Under the pieces are notes generated by a model. The model was not told the origin of the DNA and did not search any database. It saw only the letters and a program-made list of their open reading frames with translations. The position numbers and the translations under genes were made by a program. 64,000 bases of DNA from Desmonostoc muscorum FACHB-395 (GTDB lineage Bacteria > Cyanobacteriota > Cyanobacteriia > Cyanobacteriales > Nostocaceae): the NCBI RefSeq assembly GCF_014698035.1, contig NZ_JACJSF010000019.1, positions 53,507-117,506 of the forward strand, in the 5' to 3' direction. The number at the start of each line of letters is the position of its first letter. The stretch's first letter is position 1. Below, piece after piece: positions 51,705 to 61,374 of this stretch.

Positions 51705-53546
51705 GTGAATAAAAGATGGAGAAATGCAGGGCTGTACGCGCTGCTGTTTATTGTCGTAATTGCGCTGGGAACAGCATTTTTTGACAAACAACCCCAAAGT
51801 AGAGAGACATGGCGATATAGTCGCTTTATTCAAGAAGTTCAACAAGGCAGAGTAGAAAAAGTCAGTTTGAGTGCAGATCGCTCTACAGCACTGGTTACAC
51901 CCAAATATGACCCGGCTAAACGGATTGTTACTTTAGTCAACGATCCAGACCTAATCAATACTCTGACTTCTAAAGGCGTTGATATTTCTGTATTGCCCCA
52001 AACCGACGAAGGATTTTGGTTTAAGGCACTGAGCAGCTTATTTTTCCCTGTATTGCTTTTGGTTGGCTTATTCTTCTTACTACGTCGCGCTCAAAGTGGC
52101 CCAGGCAGCCAAGCGATGAACTTTGGCAAATCCAAAGCCAGAGTGCAGATGGAACCACAAACTCAGGTGACATTTGGCGATGTTGCTGGTATTGACCAAG
52201 CTAAGTTGGAATTAAACGAAGTTGTAGACTTTCTGAAAAACGCCGATCGCTTTACCGCCGTTGGTGCAAAAATTCCTAAAGGTGTACTATTAGTTGGCCC
52301 TCCTGGTACAGGTAAAACCCTCCTAGCTCGTGCCGTAGCTGGTGAAGCAGGTGTACCTTTCTTCTCAATCTCCGGTTCAGAATTTGTAGAAATGTTCGTC
52401 GGTGTGGGTGCATCCCGCGTCCGCGATTTATTTGAACAAGCTAAGACCAATGCTCCTTGTATCGTCTTCATCGATGAAATTGACGCAGTAGGTCGTCAAC
52501 GGGGTGCCGGTTTAGGTGGTGGTAACGATGAGCGGGAACAAACCCTCAACCAGTTGCTCACCGAAATGGATGGCTTTGAAGGTAATACTGGCATCATCAT
52601 CATTGCCGCTACCAACCGTCCTGATGTTCTAGATGCAGCCCTGTTGCGTCCTGGTCGCTTTGACCGTCAAGTTGTGGTAGACCGTCCCGACTACGCCGGA
52701 CGCAGCGAAATCCTCAAGGTTCACGCCCGTGGCAAAACCTTGGCGAAAGATGTGGATTTGGATAAAATCGCCCGTCGTACCCCTGGATTTACTGGTGCAG
52801 ATTTATCAAACCTGTTGAATGAAGCCGCAATTCTGGCAGCACGCCGGAATTTGACTGAGATTTCGATGGATGAAATCAACGATGCTATTGACCGCGTATT
52901 AGCTGGGCCAGAGAAGAAAGACCGAGTAATGAGCGAAAAGCGCAAAACCTTGGTTGCTTATCACGAAGCTGGTCACGCCTTAGTTGGTGCTTTGATGCCA
53001 GACTATGATCCAGTACAGAAAATTAGCATCATCCCTCGCGGTCGCGCAGGTGGTTTAACTTGGTTTACCCCCAGCGAAGACCGGATGGACACAGGTTTAT
53101 ACAGCCGCGCTTATCTAGAAAATCAGATGGCTGTAGCTTTGGGTGGTCGAATTGCTGAAGAATTAATCTTTGGTGAAGAAGAAGTTACCACTGGTGCTTC
53201 TAATGACCTCCAACAAGTAGCACGGGTTGCGCGTCAGATGATTACCCGATTTGGTATGAGCGATCGCTTAGGCCCAGTCGCCCTTGGTCGTCAGCAAGGT
53301 AATATGTTCCTGGGACGGGATATCATGTCAGAGCGTGATTTCTCTGAAGAAACTGCCGCCGCAATTGATGAAGAAGTCCGCAAACTTGTGGATGTAGCCT
53401 ATACACGCGCTAAAGAAGTGTTAGTAGGCAACCGCCACATTTTAGATCAAATCGCCCAAATGCTGGTTGAGAAAGAAACGGTAGATGCCGAAGAGTTACA
53501 AGAAATTCTATCGAATAACGATGTAACAACTGCTGCTTTTGCCTAA
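51705..53546 (+). CDS. ftsH: FtsH, membrane AAA+ zinc protease
   Basis: A 613-residue protease starting with GTG at 51705. Two membrane helices lie at about 8-26 and 107-127, flanking a lumen/periplasm domain. The AAA+ domain has Walker A GPPGTGKT (198-205), Walker B FIDEID and the SRH around RPGRFDRQ. The zinc site is HEAGH (420-424). Cyanobacteria have four FtsH proteins; which one this is cannot be told without alignment. It removes damaged membrane proteins, such as photosystem II D1. A clear hairpin follows. Confidence 0.97.
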   Translation: MNKRWRNAGLYALLFIVVIALGTAFFDKQPQSRETWRYSRFIQEVQQGRVEKVSLSADRSTALVTPKYDPAKRIVTLVNDPDLINTLTSKGVDISVLPQTDEGFWFKALSSLFFPVLLLVGLFFLLRRAQSGPGSQAMNFGKSKARVQMEPQTQVTFGDVAGIDQAKLELNEVVDFLKNADRFTAVGAKIPKGVLLVGPPGTGKTLLARAVAGEAGVPFFSISGSEFVEMFVGVGASRVRDLFEQAKTNAPCIVFIDEIDAVGRQRGAGLGGGNDEREQTLNQLLTEMDGFEGNTGIIIIAATNRPDVLDAALLRPGRFDRQVVVDRPDYAGRSEILKVHARGKTLAKDVDLDKIARRTPGFTGADLSNLLNEAAILAARRNLTEISMDEINDAIDRVLAGPEKKDRVMSEKRKTLVAYHEAGHALVGALMPDYDPVQKISIIPRGRAGGLTWFTPSEDRMDTGLYSRAYLENQMAVALGGRIAEELIFGEEEVTTGASNDLQQVARVARQMITRFGMSDRLGPVALGRQQGNMFLGRDIMSERDFSEETAAAIDEEVRKLVDVAYTRAKEVLVGNRHILDQIAQMLVEKETVDAEELQEILSNNDVTTAAFA

Positions 53547-53597
53547 TTTAATTAGTAGTTGGGAGTTAAGAACAATTCCTAACTCCTAAGTGTTAAT

Positions 53598-53626
53598 AAA
53601 AGCCCGGTCATGAAGACCGGGCTTTT
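53598..53626 (+). terminator. ftsH terminator
   Basis: AAAAGCCCGGTC and GACCGGGCTTTT form a perfect 12-bp stem with a five-base loop, 51 bases after the ftsH stop. Confidence 0.9.
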
Positions 53627-53936
53627 AATATGGGGTTATATACCCCGAAGGTTTCATTATAGAGTTTCAGTATAAATCGCTTGTCTGATAGAGACTACCA
53701 CCTGAGCCTAATTAATTCCGGAAAATTAGAAAATTTTTTTAGATACACCCAAATCAAAAAAGCTATAACTCTTACCTCAAAAGGAAAAAGATCCAATCTA
53801 GCAACAATTTGAGAAGTCTGGATGGTGAAAAATTCCCGAACCCATCATAAGTACAATCCACGAGCTTGCTTGCCCAACTCTGACGATACCCTAACTTTCC
53901 GAATCTTGACAGTACTAGCGCAAACAGCCGCCGATC
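53627..53936. other. gene-free stretch after ftsH
   Basis: About 310 AT-rich bases without a gene I can support. A reverse-strand frame at 53845-54096 overlaps the more likely gene at 53937-54155 and was not accepted. Confidence 0.3.
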
Positions 53937-54155
53937 TTAAACTCTGGATGTCGGTTTCAAAAATAGCCACGCCACAAAGAATGTAGCCGCAGTGAATAGT
54001 TGCGTCAAGTCTAAAGCTGATAGATAGCCATCCGCAAATGAAGCAATACTGCGATCGGTAATGCCAAATACCCAGGATGACAGTCCAAACAGCCAAATCC
54101 CGTTCTTGAGATTTCCGACGAATTGCTTAGAGTCTGATGGTTTCTGATCTTTCAT
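53937..54155 (-). CDS. small membrane protein of unknown function
   Basis: A 72-residue protein with a polar N-terminus (MKDQKPSDSKQFVGN) and two hydrophobic segments (GIWLFGLSSWVFGI and LTQLFTAATFFVAWLFL). Composition and layout look real, but no family was recognised and the ribosome site is weak. It is transcribed away from ltrA's 3' side on the same strand. Confidence 0.45.
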   Translation of the reverse strand: MKDQKPSDSKQFVGNLKNGIWLFGLSSWVFGITDRSIASFADGYLSALDLTQLFTAATFFVAWLFLKPTSRV

Positions 54156-54366
54156 GAGCTTCTATCCCGTTGTTGAGAAATTTGATGATTAATGCGAAAT
54201 ATCTGCCACTAAGAATTTTTTCTGACTCCTGCCGTTGAATTTACACTGCCTATTTATAATATTAATAAATATTTCACCTACTTGACTTCAATGCTTAAAG
54301 GTACATCATTTAATGATGACATTCCTCCTTTGGTTCTGCTACCTCTGATAGACGGCTATGAATTGA

Positions 54367-54398
54367 GTAGAGGCGCACAGCTAGCTGTGCGCCCCTAC
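54367..54398. repeat. palindromic hairpin repeat
   Basis: GGCGCACAG-CTAG-CTGTGCGCC (54372-54393) is a perfect palindrome, flanked by GTAGA and CCTAC. It resembles the dispersed GTAGGGGC-type hairpins of cyanobacteria and lies just past the end of ltrA on the reverse strand, where it could also terminate transcription. Confidence 0.7.
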
Positions 54399-54445
54399 AG
54401 ATTTACAAATAATTTTGGATAATTTTTCTTTTGGAAGTCCCTAAA

Positions 54446-55627
54446 CTAAATTTCCGGGTCAACCAAGCGTGTAGTGGGACGACTCTGATACAAATCTTGA
54501 ACGACTTGGACAGCAGAAACTACAGCTACAAGGGCAATAACTGCAACAGGTAACAAACCTTTGCCAAAGATAGCGATCGCTAGCAGCATAACTGCACCCC
54601 CAAGTCGGTACTGGGAACGAATTTTGCAATAACGGATCACTCCAAATCGGTGAAGAATACTGACAGCTAGAGAGCATAATGCTACTGAACCACAGATAAG
54701 CCATCGCTGGGAATCGGGTAGTGCTAAAGTTGCCTTACTCAACAAAATTTGTTCTACACCAACACCAGCAGCAGTAATCCCAATCACTAGCGGTAAATGG
54801 GTGTATAACCAGAGATTGACAACACCTACCTTTCCTTCTGTCCGCGCCGTCTCAATAGGTTTACCACCCAAATTATCAAAATAAACCCACCACCAGCTAA
54901 AGGCAATAATCAGACCAAACACGCTAGAAATCACAGTTAAAATATCCCATTTCTGCTCAGAAACACCATTGACCACTGCAATGATTGCTTCACCCAAGAC
55001 AATAATGGTAAATAGCCCGAAACGTTCTGGTAAGTGGGAAGCGTGGGGAAGTAACCCCATTTGAAACTTGTATCCTGTTAAAGGTGTAGCAAAGTCAATA
55101 ATGATTCCTAACGCCCAAAATCCGAACCGCCAAGGAATGGGTACAAATGCTGATATCAACCAAAGCAAGGCTGCGATCGCAAAACCAATAGCGTAGCGAG
55201 TAGTCAAAGGACGTGCGGAGGGAATATGTCTTCCAGCACGGACATACTCTATTACAAGCACAGCCCGGCCGAGAGCATAAGAAATGGCAAAACCAGGGGA
55301 ACTCTCACCCAAACCGTGGTGGATATTAATAGCCATTGCTGCTGCTGTGAGCATTTGTATACCAATCAGCAGTCGATGTCCTACATCATCGCTATCAAAA
55401 CGGTTGGCGTAGAATGTGGTACCAATCCATGACCACCAAACCGGTATAAATAGAACTACAAACCCAAATAATCCTGATAGAGAAACATCCTCGTTGAGAT
55501 TGTGGGCGAGTTGAGAAACTGCAACTACAAAAACCAAATCATAAAAAAGTTCTAGCCAAGTGGCGCGTCGTTCTTCTTCAGTGTCTTCACCAATGCGTAA
55601 TCTTGGCGGTTGGAGAAAATTTGCCAT
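54446..55627 (-). CDS. low temperature requirement protein A (LtrA) family
   Basis: A 393-residue multi-pass membrane protein of the LtrA family. The family marks are the start RRATWLELFYDLVFVVAVSQLAH, then GLFTIIVLGEAIIAVVNG and the WWVYFDN stretch. The name comes from a Listeria cold-growth phenotype; the molecular function is unknown. About ten membrane helices are visible. A small frame of 63 codons lies upstream on the same strand. Confidence 0.9.
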   Translation of the reverse strand: MANFLQPPRLRIGEDTEEERRATWLELFYDLVFVVAVSQLAHNLNEDVSLSGLFGFVVLFIPVWWSWIGTTFYANRFDSDDVGHRLLIGIQMLTAAAMAINIHHGLGESSPGFAISYALGRAVLVIEYVRAGRHIPSARPLTTRYAIGFAIAALLWLISAFVPIPWRFGFWALGIIIDFATPLTGYKFQMGLLPHASHLPERFGLFTIIVLGEAIIAVVNGVSEQKWDILTVISSVFGLIIAFSWWWVYFDNLGGKPIETARTEGKVGVVNLWLYTHLPLVIGITAAGVGVEQILLSKATLALPDSQRWLICGSVALCSLAVSILHRFGVIRYCKIRSQYRLGGAVMLLAIAIFGKGLLPVAVIALVAVVSAVQVVQDLYQSRPTTRLVDPEI

Positions 55628-55676
55628 AGTGCTAATTGCGAATCGCTAATTGTTTTTTACCATTAGCCGTCATCTA

Positions 55677-55868
55677 TTAGCGAGCGTCTAGACGTTTTTG
55701 CTCCCTGTATCTAACAATTCCCAATAGAAATATTAGTCTATTGAATTTCATCGCTTTATCGACAACCTGTAGTATTTGCAGTGTAGTAATAACGATCGCA
55801 CACTCTAGAAGCCGAGTGAAGTCTGGTTCCACAAATTCAAAAGCAACCATACCAACATAAACAATCAT
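55677..55868 (-). CDS. possible small membrane protein upstream of ltrA
   Basis: A 63-residue frame with one or two hydrophobic stretches (LLECAIVITTLQILQVV and LIFLLGIVRY) and a basic end (RYREQKRLDAR). It lies 49 bases before ltrA on the same strand. No family was recognised. It could equally be a remnant of an ion-channel-like gene. Confidence 0.3.
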   Translation of the reverse strand: MIVYVGMVAFEFVEPDFTRLLECAIVITTLQILQVVDKAMKFNRLIFLLGIVRYREQKRLDAR

Positions 55869-55895
55869 ATTGGTAGCTTAGATTCTAAATTTTAA

Positions 55896-55967
55896 AGCGG
55901 GCGATGGGACTCGAACCCACGACGTTCACCATGGGAAGATGACATTCTACCACTGAATTACGCCCGC
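55896..55967 (-). tRNA. tRNA-Gly (CCC anticodon)
   Basis: The 72-base cloverleaf on the reverse strand has acceptor stem GCGGGCG/CGCCCGC, D arm ATTC...GAAT, anticodon stem TCATC/GGTGA with loop TTCCCAT, T arm GTGGG TTCGAGT CCCAT and discriminator T. The loop gives anticodon CCC. CCA is not encoded. Confidence 0.95.
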
Positions 55968-56114
55968 GAATTGCTGCCATGAACTTAAAGCTAAGGTAAA
56001 TTATACCACTATTTACAGATGTTTTCTAATTAGCTAAAACATATACTGTTTTCGCAACTGCTGATGTATAAGTCCTGTGGCTGTTTAGATTAAAAATCTT
56101 TTTAGCTTCTTTAG

Positions 56115-56720
56115 CTAAAGAACAATCTCCTCACCTCGCTCAGTGAAGCGAACCTTTTTAATATTCCATTGGCTATTACTCATTAAGGTTTTGCGGAGAC
56201 TGCCAAACAGAGCAAACTGTTCACAACTAGAAAGAGAAGCTATTTGCCGCTTTGACTCAGGAGATATTCGCAGATCAACTGTAGCAACGCCATTTTTGAT
56301 GTTGACACGATATCCAGACAAGCTAAAGTCGCTTGTATCTCGTTTTTCTAATATCTTACTTACTACATTTGCAACTGGTTCTTCGGCTGGTACTGAAACC
56401 TTTTCAGAAATGAAATCTTGACACTGGCTATCACTTGTGTATAGCGTGACGTTAGTAGTTTTGCTAGTGACAGCTTTAGGAATTGATGAGGAAGGCGTAT
56501 TTTCTTTAGGAGATTCTTGATTAGGAGATTTTTCTCTCAACTGAGCTACGCTAGGAATTTGGCTAGAAGTCTGAGAAGATGCGCTATTGGTTGGTGTTGT
56601 TATAGGGTCTGGCTTTGGGCTGTCAATATTACGAGCGGTGGGGTTAGAACTACAACTGCTGAGGCTGACAACCATTGTCACAAAAATCAGGGGTAAAAAA
56701 TATCTTTTAGTTATGTTCAT
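56115..56720 (-). CDS. GerMN-domain lipoprotein
   Basis: A 201-residue protein from the ATG at 56720 (MNITKRYFLPLIFVTMVV); two earlier in-frame ATGs are possible. A lipobox SLSSC at about 20-24 marks it as a lipoprotein. A Ser/Pro/Thr-rich linker is followed by a GerMN domain (NVTLYTSDSQCQDFISEKV, VSKILEKRDTSDFSL, VATVDLRISPESK, SLRKTLMSN). GerMN domains bind ligands or cell-wall parts in spore germination and other envelope proteins; in cyanobacteria the role is unknown. Confidence 0.8.
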   Translation of the reverse strand: MNITKRYFLPLIFVTMVVSLSSCSSNPTARNIDSPKPDPITTPTNSASSQTSSQIPSVAQLREKSPNQESPKENTPSSSIPKAVTSKTTNVTLYTSDSQCQDFISEKVSVPAEEPVANVVSKILEKRDTSDFSLSGYRVNIKNGVATVDLRISPESKRQIASLSSCEQFALFGSLRKTLMSNSQWNIKKVRFTERGEEIVL

Positions 56721-56986
56721 AATTTTGCTCATAAGTGATGTTGTTGCTATCAATTTCAGTGTTGCTGGTATTAATTCCGTATAAATTTATGAATTTTCAG
56801 CCAGTCTATAAAGTGTCAACCCCAAATCTGTTAAAGTCGAGGGTTACACTATACACCAAAATTACAACATCCGCTTTTCAATGAGCGATGTTTGATGATA
56901 AGCCTCTTTGCGTCTACGCTAATCCCAAAAAGCTTGACTAGAGAAGCAAGAATGCGGCAAAGAAAGATATATAGAATTTGGTCTAT

Positions 56987-57838
56987 TTATCTGAAAATAG
57001 CTGTAGGTTTGAGCAGATTACGCACACTCTGTTGTATATCTTCTTGTTTAACTAGAGATTCGCCAAGTATAACGGCATGTGTACCAGCTTCAGCTACAAG
57101 GGATAAATCAGCCGATGTATACAAGCCAGACTCACTAACAACGATAATACCCAAGCTTTGTAGTTGCGATCGCCTAGCTTCTAGTAGTTGCTCAGTTGTG
57201 TCAATATTGACGCTAAAATCTTCTAGACTTTGGTTGTTAATTCCTATTAGGCGTACATCATCAAGCTTTAGCACCCGATCTAGTTCTGCTAAGGTATGGA
57301 CTTCTATCAAAGCATTCATTCCCAAATAGTGAATCACTCGCAAAAAGTTTTGAAGTTCCTTATCTGAGAGAATTGCCGCAATCAATAGCACCGCATCTGC
57401 GCCTGCTGCCCGTGCTAAATAAATTTGGCAGGGATCTAAAATGAATTCTTTGCACAGTAGAGGCAATTTTACCCGGTAGCGAATAGTGCGTAAATTTTCA
57501 AAGCTGCCATAAAAGAACTTCTGATCGGTGAAGACAGAGATACAAGTTGCGCCACCACGTTCATAAGCTTTAGCGATCGCTACTGAGTCCAAGTCTGGTT
57601 TAATAATTCCATGAATTAGGGATGCTTTTTTCACCTCTGCAATGATACAAGGTCGGTAATGACTCTGTTGCAAAGCAGAGATAAAATCTCGCACAGTCGG
57701 CGCAGCAGCTAACTGGCGTTGCAAAGAAGCCAAAGACATCTCTTGCTGGATTTGTGCAACTTCATGCTTTTTCTGCCATATAATCTCTTTCAGAGTAGGT
57801 TGCAAATAACTATTAGGGGTAGTAACTGGGTAAGTCAT
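56987..57838 (-). CDS. trpC: indole-3-glycerol phosphate synthase (divergent paralogue)
   Basis: A 283-residue TIM-barrel enzyme of the TrpC family from ATG 57838 (MTYPVTTPNSYLQPT). Most catalytic positions are present: IIAEVKKAS (E68, K70 or K71), LCKEFILDP, ALIEVHTLAEL, IGINNQSLEDF and VVSESGL. The usual ASPSKG loop is changed to ASLIHG (72-77), at the substrate phosphate and catalytic loop. A second, standard TrpC is likely elsewhere in the genome. Activity is therefore uncertain; it could be a secondary-metabolism copy. It is not in a trp operon here. Confidence 0.88.
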   Translation of the reverse strand: MTYPVTTPNSYLQPTLKEIIWQKKHEVAQIQQEMSLASLQRQLAAAPTVRDFISALQQSHYRPCIIAEVKKASLIHGIIKPDLDSVAIAKAYERGGATCISVFTDQKFFYGSFENLRTIRYRVKLPLLCKEFILDPCQIYLARAAGADAVLLIAAILSDKELQNFLRVIHYLGMNALIEVHTLAELDRVLKLDDVRLIGINNQSLEDFSVNIDTTEQLLEARRSQLQSLGIIVVSESGLYTSADLSLVAEAGTHAVILGESLVKQEDIQQSVRNLLKPTAIFR

Positions 57839-58082
57839 AATTGCTAAGGATGGCGTGACCAAAAAAGTATGAATTATAAAATTTCAGGCTATCTAACAGA
57901 TATTCTTCTTAATTGGCCTTTGTGGAAATGCCTTTAACAAATAGATATCTGTAAATAACCGGACATTTAAAGTTTTTAGTCTTCATCCTTGCCTCGTGGA
58001 ACTTTGTGGTCAATTTCCTTGAAATAGCCTCAATTTCTGACATTCATTTATAGTAATCGTTCTATCTTGATTATTTTCTTTT

Positions 58083-58361
58083 TCAAAGATGAAGCCAGGT
58101 CGATTTTAGACTTAACGCTTCTACAGCCTTATTATCAGTTATATTTTGTTTTGAACTTTCAACTAAGTAGTTATTTTTGAGTAGTCGAATGTAGGTGCGG
58201 TAAGGTATATAGTCTATGGGATTGTACCCAGCAAACCGCAGAATTAAAACACATGCCCAGGAATATTTCCCAGCAATAATCGCTTTGAGAATTTGCTCAA
58301 TTTGTTCATTGTTGATTTTTTTAACCGTTTCTGTTTGATAATCAGTGAGATTTTGAGTCAT
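58083..58361 (-). CDS. HetP-family protein
   Basis: A 92-residue protein from the ATG at 58361 (MTQNLTDYQTETVKKINNEQ). The core AGKYSWACVLILRFAGYNPI and DYIPYRTYIRLLKNN match the HetP family, whose founder promotes heterocyst commitment in Anabaena downstream of HetR. The family has several paralogues with positive or negative roles. This one is short and has the complete core. Which paralogue it is cannot be told here. It borders a long gene-poor stretch. Confidence 0.85.
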   Translation of the reverse strand: MTQNLTDYQTETVKKINNEQIEQILKAIIAGKYSWACVLILRFAGYNPIDYIPYRTYIRLLKNNYLVESSKQNITDNKAVEALSLKSTWLHL

Positions 58362-58442
58362 AAAATACGCTCGTGTATATAAATAAAAACTGTTTTGTAT
58401 TTGGCAACATTTATCTTCTTTTTCCTTTCTCCAATCCAGCAA

Positions 58443-60099
58443 TCATCTAGCTTTGATGCCTGCACATCTATTACAATAAATACCAGCCGGACTTATTCTA
58501 AAAATAATTAACTATTATAAATGTTTAATATTTGACTCCACGAATCACATCATTTGCTACAATTTCTTCAAGAGCATTGTCCATATCTGAAATAACAAGA
58601 TTACAAAATAATGCTTAAGTTAACTTAAATAAAGTTAATAACTATTACAACTTTATATTGAAAGTAGGGGCGGGATTAACCAGGATCATAAAATATCTTG
58701 TTAAACCCGCTCTTACAGATAAACCGTATTGCAGAAGCTGCTTCTTCGTTAAGCTTACTCAATCTTTAGCAAAGGAGTATATGAACGATTTTTTGATAGA
58801 TATGTCTATTTTTTCGCTTTTGAAATCTTATTTATTTTCATTAGCGTCAAACCAACTTAGACTTTGGAAAGGGGATATAGAATTTATTAAGTTTTATATA
58901 TGTAGTAAAGAGATGTGATTTTATTGAACTTCTCTTGCAATGTCCTCTAATTAGACCTTTCAGAAGATATAAGTACCAAAAAAAATCATAAATTGTATTT
59001 ATCAATACATCCTTGCTTAATATTTCCTATTTCTTTTGGAATATTTGTAAGCTATAAGTGCATGAGCGATAAAAATAATTTACTCCTTGTGACAGATGAC
59101 AAGCTGTCCAATCATGTTATTAGATACCTAAGTGAGCAAATTTAGGGTCAGTTAAATTAATGAGCAATAATTTACTTATTAAAACTATAAATCTTAGAAC
59201 AAATATATCTAAATTAGAATTGACAAAATTATTTTATTATGCGCTAAAGTTTTTGACTTATGGTTCTTATCTTGATTGCATAACAGTTATAAATGATTAG
59301 CTAAAATCAAAATTATCATAGAGTTTTGCAGCATATTATTTATCGCATTTTTGGATATAACTTTGAAAGAGATGATCAAAATCTTTCTCAGAGATAAATT
59401 GCTGAAGATGGCTAAAAACTGCATTATTGTTATATTTAATGGGTTTAAGTCAGTTATGTATATCTATGTGAATCAGGTTAAAGCATAAACATCAGATATT
59501 GCCCTTAATTTTATTAATATAGTCAAAAGGATAAAAAAGGTAATTTTTCGATATTGTAATTTTGACTATATCAAGTCTTATATATCTGGTTTTAATTTAT
59601 AAAAAATAATTATCGGTCAGTAAGAATAAACACTATTTTACTCTTCTAATATTGAATGAATACTAAGATAGTGCTTACTTATGTATCTAACAATAATATC
59701 TTTATATTACCAATATAAAAATCTCTCTTTTTATTGTTAAAATTATCTTTAAAACCACTAAATAACTTCTGATTCTTTTGAATTCCATTTATTTATAAAT
59801 AGCCAATAGCACCATGATGATTTTAGAAATTTATGATTAGCAACTCATCAATGGCTATAGCACTGACTTATTTAACCGAGTGACTAGGGATATTGATTCT
59901 GGCCTTTATTACGTTAGTTTAATCTAACTCTTCATTGGTGCTACAGCCAGAATTAGAGATTTGCTGGTTTCCTAATGGTAGTGTTCTGAGTTGTTAATTA
60001 ATAATCATTTTCAACTCAACACACATAACTTTTTTGACAAATGACTCGGCATAGAATTTGGTCATCATTCCCTGCCACAAAAATCCTAGTGATGGAAAA
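58443..60099. other. 1.7-kb gene-poor AT-rich stretch
   Basis: No convincing gene. A frame at 58658-58918 overlaps a dispersed hairpin repeat and is likely chance. The rest is AT-rich with many stop codons in all frames. It may hold regulatory leaders for the hetP-family gene and the response regulator, or the remains of lost genes. Confidence 0.4.
58664..58716. repeat. dispersed hairpin repeat (GTAGGGGCGGG type)
   Basis: GTAGGGGCGGGATTAAC and GTTAAACCCGCTCTTAC are imperfect inverted repeats around a 19-base loop. This is the typical form of a repeat found between genes in Nostoc-type genomes. Confidence 0.7.
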
Positions 60100-60969
60100 A
60101 TGAGATACGAATCGTCGAAAAAAATTCTTGTAATTGAAGATGATGCTGTTACTCGCAATCTCTTCTTAGAGGTTCTTGAGGCTCAAGGTTTTGACACCAT
60201 AGGTGCTGAAGATGGAGTAGCTGGTATCCAGAAAGCACAAGAGCATTTACCTGACTTAGTGATTTGCGATATTCAAATGCCAGATATGGATGGCTACACT
60301 GTTTTGGCTAGGTTGCGCCAAGATCCTTACACAGCAATTATTCCTTTCATTTTTTTGACTGGGAGTAATACTCAAACAGATGTTCGCAAAGGTATGGAGT
60401 TGGGAGCGGATGATTATCTGACTAAACCCTCTAGTATAGAAGATTTGCTCAGAGCGATCGCTGTCCGATTAGAAAAGCAAGCTTTTTTGAGGTATTGGTA
60501 CGCTACTAACTCTCATCAAGCCGCTCAATCACCACCTTCATCGTTCAACTCTGAGTCCATTTTTCCATCTGTTCCCCAACTGAAAGCAGTTTTCGACTTT
60601 ATTGAAGCTAATTATCGCCAAGGAATTACTTTGTCTGATGTGGCTCTTGCAGTTGGTTATTCGCCTGCTTACTTGACTAACCGAGTAGCCAAACAAACAG
60701 GAGAAACTGTAAATGCTTGGATTGTTAAGCGTCGAATGGCAGCAGCACGTCCTTTACTCAGAGATACTAATCAGACAATCGACCAGATTGCTATTGCACT
60801 GGGCTATCAAAATACATGTCATTTCTCTCGTCAGTTTCGTCAACACCACGGGCTTTCTCCCAAAACTTGGAGAAAACAGCAACAACTTTTTCAGTCTTCT
60901 AGAAACGCGAAGCTACAATTGATCAAAAATCATGGTGCATTAGAAAAACTTGTACCTTTAGGTTGCTGA
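60100..60969 (+). CDS. response regulator with AraC-type DNA-binding domain
   Basis: A 289-residue protein from ATG 60100 (MRYESSKKILVIEDDAV). The receiver domain has the acidic pair (IEDD), phospho-acceptor aspartate in LVICDIQMPDMDGY, FLTGS and KPSS. After a linker, an AraC/XylS double helix-turn-helix occupies the last 110 residues (ITLSDVALAVGYSPAYLTNRV and IDQIAIALGYQNTCHFSRQF). It likely activates transcription after phosphorylation. No histidine kinase is adjacent. It is convergent with the DUF3082 gene. Confidence 0.9.
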   Translation: MRYESSKKILVIEDDAVTRNLFLEVLEAQGFDTIGAEDGVAGIQKAQEHLPDLVICDIQMPDMDGYTVLARLRQDPYTAIIPFIFLTGSNTQTDVRKGMELGADDYLTKPSSIEDLLRAIAVRLEKQAFLRYWYATNSHQAAQSPPSSFNSESIFPSVPQLKAVFDFIEANYRQGITLSDVALAVGYSPAYLTNRVAKQTGETVNAWIVKRRMAAARPLLRDTNQTIDQIAIALGYQNTCHFSRQFRQHHGLSPKTWRKQQQLFQSSRNAKLQLIKNHGALEKLVPLGC

Positions 60970-60983
60970 TTAAAAGCAAATTA

Positions 60984-61313
60984 CTAGTTTTCACTACTTT
61001 TTTGCTTGCTCAACTGCTGCATTAATAATTGCACTCCCAGAGCCAACAAACCAATTGCTACTATACCAAATATTCCGCTTCCTAAAGCAACTACACCAAC
61101 AACCAGAGTCCGAACAGCAGAGGAAATTTTAATTACTAATGGATTAATTGAATGGAGGGGTTTAGCAGCAAAATTTGTAGCGATCGCAATCATCAGCGAA
61201 TACATTGCATATCCCATTCCTCCAGAAATTACTGCCCCAGTTAAACAGCGTAACGGACTTGCTGCTGCCGACATTTTAGTATCCGTTTGTGGCGTTAAAT
61301 TTTGGTCACTCAT
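60984..61313 (-). CDS. DUF3082-family membrane protein
   Basis: A 109-residue protein with two to three hydrophobic segments (GAVISGGMGYAMYSLMIAIA and TLVVGVVALGSGIFGIVAIGLLAL) and polar ends. It matches the DUF3082 pattern found in cyanobacteria and is commonly placed after ispE, as here (62 bases). No function is known. Confidence 0.8.
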   Translation of the reverse strand: MSDQNLTPQTDTKMSAAASPLRCLTGAVISGGMGYAMYSLMIAIATNFAAKPLHSINPLVIKISSAVRTLVVGVVALGSGIFGIVAIGLLALGVQLLMQQLSKQKSSEN

Positions 61314-61374
61314 AGGATTTTGGATTTCAGATTTTTAGTTGGGACATTATCCTTAATTAAGGAAAAAGAATTAT

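Noticed and set aside
53845..54096. Reverse-strand frame of 83 codons after ftsH
   Set aside because: It overlaps the better candidate at 53937-54155 in another frame and has no recognisable features.
56892..57329. Forward frame of 145 codons opposite trpC
   Set aside because: It is antisense to a clear enzyme gene, rich in Ser and Arg and without domains.
58658..58918. Forward frame of 86 codons in the gene-poor stretch
   Set aside because: Its first 20 codons are the dispersed GTAGGGGCGGG hairpin repeat, and the rest shows no gene-like features.
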